Part shown: one piece after another, positions 1 through 4,973 of the stretch
Layout of the letters: each line of letters starts with the position of its first letter
Position numbering within the stretch: the first letter of the stretch is position 1
Assembly (NCBI GenBank): GCA_031430555.1
Contig: JANPBQ010000129.1
Span: 1 to 7,522 of the forward strand
Direction of reading: 5' to 3'
DNA: 7,522 nt
Origin: UKL13-2 sp031430555
Lineage (GTDB): Bacteria; Pseudomonadota; Gammaproteobacteria; Burkholderiales; Usitatibacteraceae
The notes under the pieces: generated by a model
Databases searched by the model: none
The model's input: the letters and a program-made list of their open reading frames with translations, nothing else
What the model was told of the DNA's origin: nothing
Made by a program: the position numbers and the translations under genes

Positions 1-23
1 CCGCTTTTTGCGGCTTTGTTTTG
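1..23 (+). terminator. Partial rho-independent terminator at left edge
   Basis: CCGC (1-4), a T5 loop (5-9) and GCGG (10-13) form a short perfect stem, followed by the T-rich run CTTTGTTTT (14-22). The left flank of the stem is cut off by the window edge, so its full length is unknown. The visible U-tract is on the plus strand, so the signal would end a gene entering from the left and converging on hpnC. If the missing left side is A-rich, the terminator could also work for hpnC. Either reading makes hpnC the last gene of its transcript. The evidence is the stem and T-tract only. Confidence 0.45.
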
Positions 24-40
24 ACAGTACTCGTCGGGTG

Positions 41-862
41 TCATGTCGATATCAGTGCGCGCGGCGCGATTTTGAGCCAATCCCAGCGATTGAGGCGCGG
101 TCGATGGCGGAAGACATCACCACGAACCGAGTCAATTTTATCCAGAATCGCGAGACCGCCCGCAATCATCATTCGCAGCTCCGCCCCCATGCGACCGGGC
201 ATCACGCGGCCAAGCGGGCGACCATGCTCCATCATGTCGCGCGCGCGGGCGCATTGGAACGCCATCATTTTTTCCCAGGCGTCATGGTTTGATTGATGCG
301 CGATGTCGTGGTCGGTTAGCCCGAATCTTGCAAGCTCGTCCTGGGGAAGATACACCCGTCCCCCACCGTTCTTTTGCCAGTCTATTCCCACATCCTGCCA
401 ATGATTGATGAGCTGCAACGCGGAGCAGATTGAATCGCTCCACGCCAGATTTTGCGGCGTCACGATGCAATTTAGGTGCAGCAGCAACCTGCCGATCGGA
501 TTCGCCGAGCGGCGGCAGTAATCCCGCAATTCGGCAAAGTCGACATAGCGCGTTTTCGTGACATCTTGCGTAAACGCATCGAGCAAATCGTGAAATAGCT
601 GATGCGGCAATTCGTATTTCTGGATGATGTCGGCAAGATCGGAAAATAGCGGCAGGGTGGATTCGGTGTTCGCGGCGATGCGATCCAATTCTCGTCGGTA
701 TTCATCAAGACGGGCCAATCGATCAGCAACCGGCAGGTCGCCTTCATCCGCGAAATCATCGGCGCTGCGGGCGAAATGGTAGATGATCTCGATAGGCCGC
801 CGAAGATGCCGCGGCAGCAACCAGGACGCGACCGGAAAGTTCTCGTAGTGATCGACGGGCAC
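41..862 (-). CDS. hpnC: Hydroxysqualene synthase HpnC (squalene/phytoene synthase family)
   Basis: This 273-residue protein is a trans-isoprenyl diphosphate synthase of the HpnC group. In the HpnCDE route HpnD makes presqualene diphosphate from two farnesyl diphosphates, HpnC converts it to hydroxysqualene, and HpnE reduces that to squalene for hopanoids. The N-terminal HYENFPVAS (5-13) is typical of HpnC. The first aspartate-rich motif is DDFADE (35-40), followed by YCRRSANPIGRLLL (115-128). The second metal-binding motif is INHWQDVGIDW (152-162), followed by RVYLPQDEL (169-177). Length is normal for the family. The start is GTG at 862, because it is the only start codon between the upstream in-frame stop (902-904) and the conserved N-terminus. 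No Shine-Dalgarno precedes it. A promoter lies at 901-928, so hpnC heads its transcript. hpnD and hpnE are not in the window. The family call is firm; the exact reaction is inferred from family resemblance. Confidence 0.9.
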   Translation of the reverse strand: MPVDHYENFPVASWLLPRHLRRPIEIIYHFARSADDFADEGDLPVADRLARLDEYRRELDRIAANTESTLPLFSDLADIIQKYELPHQLFHDLLDAFTQDVTKTRYVDFAELRDYCRRSANPIGRLLLHLNCIVTPQNLAWSDSICSALQLINHWQDVGIDWQKNGGGRVYLPQDELARFGLTDHDIAHQSNHDAWEKMMAFQCARARDMMEHGRPLGRVMPGRMGAELRMMIAGGLAILDKIDSVRGDVFRHRPRLNRWDWLKIAPRALIST

Positions 863-900
863 GTGCGAAAGGAATGAACGCTTAGGGGGTTTGTTGGCGA

Positions 901-928
901 ATTATATTTGTAAAACAAGTACTTTCAC
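901..928 (-). promoter_or_regulatory. Probable sigma70 promoter of hpnC
   Basis: Read on the minus strand, a perfect TATAAT (901-906) is preceded after 16 nt by GTGAAA (923-928), which matches TTGACA at four of six positions. Transcription would begin near 893-895 and leave a leader of about 30 nt before the GTG at 862. The position suits a dedicated hpnC promoter. The -35 box is weak, so strength is uncertain. The -35 overlaps the 8-bp palindrome AAGTACTT (917-924), which may be chance. Confidence 0.55.
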
Positions 929-984
929 TTACCGTACGGGAACAAAAAAGCGCCGTTCCGCGCGCGATGGAGTACCGTTTCAGG

Positions 985-990
985 TAAAAT
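985..990 (+). promoter_or_regulatory. Possible -10 box for tRNA-Leu, flanked by an inverted repeat
   Basis: TAAAAT (985-990) matches TATAAT at five of six positions and is followed directly by the GC-rich run GCGCGCGG (991-998). GC-rich discriminators after the -10 are typical of stable-RNA promoters under stringent control. Transcription would begin about 35 nt before the tRNA. No acceptable -35 hexamer is seen at the usual distance. The box lies between CCGCGCGC (958-965) and its perfect complement GCGCGCGG (991-998). Confidence 0.35.
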
Positions 991-1030
991 GCGCGCGGTA
1001 AGTAATCAACAATGCGCCTTGCAAATCTGG

Positions 1031-1115
1031 GCGAAAGTGGCGGAATTGGTAGACGCACTGGATTTAGGTTCCAGCGCCTCACGGCGTGGGGGTTCGAGTC
1101 CCTTCTTTCGCACCA
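1031..1115 (+). tRNA. tRNA-Leu, anticodon UAG
   Basis: A complete class II tRNA with a perfect 7-bp acceptor stem, GCGAAAG (1031-1037) with CTTTCGC (1105-1111), and an encoded terminal CCA (1113-1115). The anticodon stem CTGGA/TCCAG (1058-1062/1070-1074) closes the loop TTTAGGT, giving anticodon TAG at 1065-1067, which reads CUN leucine codons. The long variable arm needed for tRNA-Leu is present: CGCC (1075-1078) pairs with GGCG (1083-1086). The T loop TTCGAGT (1093-1099) is standard. The T stem has two G-U pairs at its base (1088-1104 and 1089-1103). The sequence resembles E. coli leuW around the D arm and anticodon. It may share a transcript with tig, which begins 102 nt downstream. Confidence 0.97.
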
Positions 1116-1217
1116 TCATCAAAATCTTGATCGCTCTTTGGCGGTTGCGTCAATGGCGGTCTGGTGCCGCACGACCCAACCTGCGCCCAAAGCGAAAACA
1201 CAGCACTAAGGACTTTC

Positions 1218-2549
1218 ATGCAAGCTCAAACCAATCTCCCGACTGCCTCGGCAGCCCCGATTCCCAGCCGCCTCGAACGAAACCTTATATTGTCGTTGCC
1301 GGCCGTCGACATCGAATCGCAAATCACCAGTAAGCTGAAGCAGATCGCGCGCACCGCGAAAATGTCCGGTTTCCGGCCAGGGAAAGTACCGTTCAACATT
1401 GTCGCCAACCAATACGGTTTCCAGGTCCGTCAGGAAGTCATGTCGGAATCGGTGCAAAAGTGTTTCGCCGAGGCGGTCAAAGGACAAAACTATCGTGTAG
1501 CGGGATATCCACGCTTTGCGCCGGCCAATTCCGGAGAGTCCGCCGACAAGTTTGAGTTCAGCGCCACGTTTGAAGTCTACCCGGACGTAAAACTGGGTTC
1601 GCTTTCCGGAATGAAACTCGTGCGTCCGACCGCAACGGTACTTGACGCCGACATCGACAACACGCTTGAGACCTTGCGCAAACAGCGCGCGAGCTACGAC
1701 AAAGTCGAGCGCGCCTCTGTGATGGGCGATTTCATGGTGATCGATTTTCGCGGGACGCAGAACGGTGAGCCGTTCAAAGGCGGCGAGGCCGAGAATTTCG
1801 GTGTCGTGCTGGGCGAGGGCCGCATGCTTCCCGATTTCGAGGCCGCACTGCTCGGTATGGAGGGCGGTGCCACCAAGACGTTCGATCTGACATTCCCCGC
1901 CGATTATCAGGAAGATTTGGCCGGCAAAACCGCTCAATTTTCAGTGACCGTCAAGGTTGTCAATGCGCCAATATTGCCGCCGGTCGATGCTGAATTCGCC
2001 AAGTCGCTCGGTGTGGCGGATGGCGATATCGCAAAAATGCGCGGCGAGATCAAGGCAAATCTTGAGCGGGAGTTGAAAAAACGCATTCAGTCCAAAACTA
2101 AGGATCAGGTGATGGAGGCGTTGTCGTCGGTTTCGGAATTGGAATTGCCGCGATCGCTGGTGGATATGGAGATCGGCCGGTTGCAAGAACAAGCGGTCAA
2201 AGATCTCGAAGCGCGCGGTATGACCACCAAGGATTTGCAATTGCCGCCTGAGTTGTTTGTTGAGCGCGCCGAGAAACGCGTCAAGCTCGGATTGATATTG
2301 AACGAAGTTGTAAAACAGAACGAATTGAGGGCCAAGCCGGAGCAGATTCGCGCAATCGTCGAAGAACACGCGGAGAGTTTCGAGGATCCTAAACAAATGG
2401 TTCGCTGGTACTACAGCGATCAATCGCGCCTCGCGGAAGTGGAAGCCATGGTGCTGGAAGAGAACGTCGTGGAATGGGCCGCGAAATCGATGGATGTTTC
2501 AGTGGTGGCGCAGTCGTTCGACGAAATAATGGAGATAGTTCGCAAATGA
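1218..2549 (+). CDS. tig: Trigger factor (ribosome-associated chaperone, peptidyl-prolyl isomerase)
   Basis: Trigger factor docks on ribosomal protein L23 at the exit tunnel and shields nascent chains in the cytoplasm. It also has prolyl isomerase activity. The protein is 443 residues, close to the 432 of E. coli. The ribosome-docking signature GFRPGKVP is at residues 51-58, inside the N-terminal domain (about 1-150). An FKBP-type domain follows at about 169-248, with VIDFRGTQNGEPF near its start. The helical chaperone arms occupy the remaining C-terminal part. The ATG at 1218 is chosen because AAGGA (1208-1212) lies 5 nt upstream. A longer in-frame reading from GTG at 1164 would add 18 residues unlike any trigger factor. 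The stop overlaps the clpP start in an ATGA, which suggests translational coupling. No clear promoter is seen between the tRNA and tig. Confidence 0.97.
   Translation: MQAQTNLPTASAAPIPSRLERNLILSLPAVDIESQITSKLKQIARTAKMSGFRPGKVPFNIVANQYGFQVRQEVMSESVQKCFAEAVKGQNYRVAGYPRFAPANSGESADKFEFSATFEVYPDVKLGSLSGMKLVRPTATVLDADIDNTLETLRKQRASYDKVERASVMGDFMVIDFRGTQNGEPFKGGEAENFGVVLGEGRMLPDFEAALLGMEGGATKTFDLTFPADYQEDLAGKTAQFSVTVKVVNAPILPPVDAEFAKSLGVADGDIAKMRGEIKANLERELKKRIQSKTKDQVMEALSSVSELELPRSLVDMEIGRLQEQAVKDLEARGMTTKDLQLPPELFVERAEKRVKLGLILNEVVKQNELRAKPEQIRAIVEEHAESFEDPKQMVRWYYSDQSRLAEVEAMVLEENVVEWAAKSMDVSVVAQSFDEIMEIVRK
2531..2535 (+). promoter_or_regulatory. Shine-Dalgarno that selects the upstream clpP start
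   Basis: GGAGA (2531-2535), inside the last codons of tig, lies 10 nt before the ATG at 2546. The spacing is slightly long, but it is the only purine-rich site near either candidate clpP start. The alternative ATG at 2603 is preceded by GACTTGACCGGG, which has no useful match to the anti-Shine-Dalgarno. Together with the ATGA overlap this favours 2546. Confidence 0.55.
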
Positions 2550-3238
2550 GAAGCACCAGAGGGTTCGGCGATTTTCAATCGCAGGCGTTTGACTTGACCG
2601 GGATGGCGGCGGATACCGGTGACCGTCACGGCCACGGTGAATCGGGCTTGGGCTATGTGCCGATGGTGATTGAGCAATCGGGCCGCGGCGAACGTGCGTT
2701 CGACATATATTCGCGGTTGCTGAAAGAGCGAGTCATCTTTCTCGTCGGCGAGGTTAACGATGCGACCGCCAACCTGATCGTTGCACAGATGCTGTTCCTT
2801 GAGTCGGATAATCCCGATAAAGACATTTCGCTTTACATTAATTCGCCGGGCGGATCGGTTACCGCCGGTTTGGCCATCTACGACACGATGCAGTTCATCA
2901 AGCCTGACGTGACGACGCTTTGCACCGGATTTGCCGCAAGCATGGGTGCCTTTCTGCTTGCCGCCGGAACCAAAGGCAAGCGCATTTGTTTGCCAAATTC
3001 CCGCGTCATGATCCATCAGGTGTCTGGCGGATTCCGCGGTCAGGCGTCGGATATCGCGATCCACGCGAAAGAAACCTTGTTTCTGAAAAATCGCCTCAAC
3101 GAGATCATGGCCAAACACACCGGGCAGTCGATCGAAGTGGTCGAGCGCGACACGGATCGCGACAATTTCCTGTCGGCGGAAGATTCGTTGAAATACGGTA
3201 TCATCGATAAAATTCTCGAAAGCCGTCATCAACTTTGA
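2546..3238 (+). CDS. clpP: ATP-dependent Clp protease, proteolytic subunit ClpP
   Basis: ClpP is a serine protease that forms a double heptameric barrel and degrades chains fed by ClpX or ClpA. Numbered from the ATG at 2546 (230 residues), the catalytic triad is Ser132 (in AASMGAF), His157 (in MIHQ) and Asp206 (in RDNF). Their spacing of 25 and 49 equals that of E. coli ClpP. INSPGGSV (98-105) and NLIVAQMLFLE (76-86) are further family hallmarks. The mature protein should begin just before YVPMVIEQ (37-44), as in E. coli. The predicted propeptide is thus about 35 residues, against 14 in E. coli. An internal ATG at 2603 would give 211 residues, nearer the usual length, but lacks a Shine-Dalgarno. 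The start overlaps the tig stop by ATGA, and clpX follows after 249 bp. Identity is certain; the start is less so. Confidence 0.96.
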   Translation: MRSTRGFGDFQSQAFDLTGMAADTGDRHGHGESGLGYVPMVIEQSGRGERAFDIYSRLLKERVIFLVGEVNDATANLIVAQMLFLESDNPDKDISLYINSPGGSVTAGLAIYDTMQFIKPDVTTLCTGFAASMGAFLLAAGTKGKRICLPNSRVMIHQVSGGFRGQASDIAIHAKETLFLKNRLNEIMAKHTGQSIEVVERDTDRDNFLSAEDSLKYGIIDKILESRHQL

Positions 3239-3305
3239 TGGGTGACCGCGCGAAGGAATTCAGCGAGGTGCGGCAGCAGGCAAGTGGCGGACAACGCGGC
3301 AAGCA

Positions 3306-3466
3306 AGTGCCTAATTGCATAAGTCTGCGTCGCACCGAAAACCGCTAGGCGCCCCCAGTGCAAGGCGCAAACCACAGCCATAGCACCGCTATGGCGCGGA
3401 TTTGCAACGCCGCAATGGGGGATGCAAAGCGGTTTGAATGTCGCAAGACTCATGTAATTGGGCGCT
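3306..3466 (+). repeat. 161-bp imperfect palindrome between clpP and clpX
   Basis: The outer arms pair without gaps over 21 positions (3306-3326 with 3446-3466): 17 Watson-Crick pairs, three G-U pairs in a plus-strand transcript and one A-C mismatch. Further in, AAACCGCT (3339-3346) pairs with AGCGGTTT (3428-3435), CCCCC (3352-3356) with GGGGG (3417-3421), GGCG (3364-3367) with CGCC (3408-3411), and CAAA (3368-3371) with TTTG (3401-3404). The tip is CCATAGC (3378-3384), loop ACC, GCTATGG (3388-3394). There is no ORF with coding character, no U-tract and no visible target-site duplication. It could be a MITE or other dispersed palindromic repeat, or a structured operon-internal RNA. It ends 9 nt before the clpX Shine-Dalgarno. 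Confidence 0.8.
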
Positions 3467-3487
3467 AGGGTTGAAACGGACACATCG

Positions 3488-4753
3488 ATGACCGAAAAAG
3501 TAGGCGAGAAACTGCTTTATTGTTCCTTCTGCGGCAAGAGCCAGCACGAAGTGCGGAAACTGATCGCCGGCCCGTCCGTATTCATTTGCGACGAGTGCAT
3601 CGACCTCTGCAACGACATCATTCGTGAGGAAGCGCAAAGCGACCCCAACACGAAAACGTCCAAGAGCGATTTGCCGACGCCACAAGAAATTTGCGACATC
3701 CTCGATCAGTACGTGATCGATCAGGTGCAGGCGAAAAAGATCCTATCCGTCGCGGTTTACAACCACTACAAACGGCTGAAGACGGGTGCCAAGGACGGCG
3801 AAGTTGAGCTGGCCAAGTCGAATATTCTGCTAATCGGGCCTACCGGTTCCGGCAAGACCTTGCTCGCGCAAACGCTAGCAAGGCTCCTGAATGTGCCATT
3901 CGTGATTGCGGACGCAACGACTTTAACCGAGGCCGGTTATGTCGGCGAAGACGTCGAAAACATTATCCAGAAATTGCTGCAGAAGTGCGACTACGATGTC
4001 GAAAAAGCGCAGCGCGGCATTGTCTATATCGACGAAATCGACAAAATTTCCCGCAAGTCCGATAACCCGTCGATCACGCGCGATGTCAGCGGCGAGGGTG
4101 TGCAACAGGCATTGTTGAAATTGATCGAAGGCACGATTGCCTCGGTTCCGCCGCAAGGTGGGCGCAAACATCCCAATCAGGAATTCGTGCAGATCGATAC
4201 GACGAATATTTTGTTTATTTGCGGCGGCGCATTCGGTGGTCTCGAAAAAGTTATTCAGAATCGCACCGACAAAGTCGGTATCGGCTTTGGTGCCGACGTT
4301 CGCAGCGGAAAGGATCGCGAAGCCAGCAATCAATTATTGCGCGATGTGGAACCCGAGGATCTGATCAAGTACGGGCTGATTCCCGAGTTTGTGGGGCGGC
4401 TGCCCGTGGTCGCGACGTTGGAAGAGTTGGATGTCAAAGCCTTGGTGCGAATTCTCACCGAGCCCAAGAACGCATTGACCAAGCAGTACGAGCGGTTGTT
4501 TGCAATGGAAAACGTCAGCCTCGAATTTCGTGAGTCCGCGTTGGGGGCCATTGCGCAACGCGCGCTCGAGCGCAAAACCGGCGCGCGAGGCCTGCGGTCG
4601 ATCATCGAGCACGCGTTGCTTGATGTCATGTTTGAGTTGCCTTCCTTGAGCAACGTCGAAAAAGTCGTTGTCGATGAAGGTACGATCAAAGGCGAGCAGC
4701 AACCCTTGCTGATCTATTCAGATCAGCCAAAAATGGCGGGCGCGCAGTCATAG
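3488..4753 (+). CDS. clpX: ATP-dependent Clp protease ATP-binding subunit ClpX
   Basis: ClpX is a hexameric AAA+ unfoldase that recognises ssrA-tagged and other substrates and threads them into ClpP. The 421-residue protein matches E. coli ClpX (424) almost throughout. The N-terminal zinc-binding domain has Cys12, Cys15, Cys34 and Cys37. Walker A is GPTGSGKT (117-124), pore-1 loop GYVG (150-153), Walker B IVYIDEID (178-185), and the RKH loop is at 226-228. The ClpP-docking tripeptide IGF is at 265-267. The arginine finger is Arg304 (EFVGRLP) and sensor 2 is Arg370 (GARGLR). The ATG at 3488 is chosen because MTEK..LLYCSFCGK is the family N-terminus and ACGGA (3476-3480) lies 7 nt upstream; a TTG at 3458 would add ten unrelated residues. 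The long palindrome upstream separates it from its partner clpP. A stem-loop overlaps its stop codon. Confidence 0.98.
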   Translation: MTEKVGEKLLYCSFCGKSQHEVRKLIAGPSVFICDECIDLCNDIIREEAQSDPNTKTSKSDLPTPQEICDILDQYVIDQVQAKKILSVAVYNHYKRLKTGAKDGEVELAKSNILLIGPTGSGKTLLAQTLARLLNVPFVIADATTLTEAGYVGEDVENIIQKLLQKCDYDVEKAQRGIVYIDEIDKISRKSDNPSITRDVSGEGVQQALLKLIEGTIASVPPQGGRKHPNQEFVQIDTTNILFICGGAFGGLEKVIQNRTDKVGIGFGADVRSGKDREASNQLLRDVEPEDLIKYGLIPEFVGRLPVVATLEELDVKALVRILTEPKNALTKQYERLFAMENVSLEFRESALGAIAQRALERKTGARGLRSIIEHALLDVMFELPSLSNVEKVVVDEGTIKGEQQPLLIYSDQPKMAGAQS

Positions 4754-4794
4754 CGCGCCAATGTGGACGTTCGACCGGTACGCAGTGGCGCGCT
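4752..4794 (+). repeat. Inverted repeat over the clpX stop codon
   Basis: AGCGCGCCA (4752-4760) and TGGCGCGCT (4786-4794) are perfect 9-bp complements separated by 25 nt. The left arm begins within the TAG stop. The stem is GC-rich, but no T-run follows (next bases GAATGTGCC), so it is not a standard rho-independent terminator. It may stabilise the 3' end of the clpPX message or slow readthrough into lon. Chance is possible in this GC-rich sequence, though less so for a perfect 9-bp match placed here. Confidence 0.45.
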
Positions 4795-4827
4795 GAATGT
4801 GCCGATGTTCGGATATGCCCAATCCGT

Positions 4828-4853
4828 CTTCTATTTCCGTCACATCCCCCTGT
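4828..4853 (+). promoter_or_regulatory. Candidate heat-shock (sigma32) promoter for lon
   Basis: CCCCCTGT (4846-4853) matches the sigma32 -10 consensus CCCCATnT at all fixed positions but one. CTTCTAT (4828-4834), a weak match to CTTGAAA, lies 11 nt upstream. Transcription would begin near 4860, about 115 nt before lon. E. coli lon is known to be sigma32-dependent, so a heat-shock promoter is expected in this gap. A second, weaker possibility is CTTGAG at 4903-4908, but no good -10 follows it. The weak -35 limits confidence. Confidence 0.4.
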
Positions 4854-4973
4854 GGTGGTGATCATGGCGGGTAAAGGTATTTTCGAGTTTCAAAAATCAT
4901 CGCTTGAGATTCGCTCCTGTGTCTCCAACTAACTCAATATCGACCATTACCAAGCAATACTAAGGATGCAATC

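Noticed and set aside
21..26. Perfect TTGACA -35 hexamer on the plus strand
   Set aside because: At 17 nt spacing the -10 position reads TGTCGA; no TATAAT-like box lies within 15-19 nt, and any transcript would run antisense into hpnC.
1031..1115. tRNA-Leu as an integration site for a mobile element
   Set aside because: No repeat of the tRNA 3' end, no integrase and no foreign genes are seen; conserved housekeeping genes follow directly.
1118..1131. Small stem ATCAA/TTGAT after the tRNA as its terminator
   Set aside because: Only five AT-rich pairs, and the following CGCTCTTTGG is not a U-tract.
1116..1217. Possible tig promoter around TTGATC (1127-1132)
   Set aside because: At 17 nt spacing the -10 would be TCAATG, a poor match, and a sigma32 reading from CTTGAT also lacks a CCCC box. 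Cotranscription with the tRNA is as likely.
1206..1937. 243-codon minus-strand open frame opposite tig
   Set aside because: The composition is that of a reverse-frame shadow, and the plus strand encodes full-length trigger factor with its signature motif.
2420..3232. 270-codon minus-strand open frame opposite clpP
   Set aside because: It is a shadow of clpP and the tig end. Its protein shows no recognisable domain, while the plus strand carries a complete ClpP with its catalytic triad.
3229..3483. 84-codon minus-strand open frame across the clpP-clpX gap
   Set aside because: It runs through both arms of the palindrome and into clpP, with no Shine-Dalgarno and no recognisable protein; the palindrome explains the region better.
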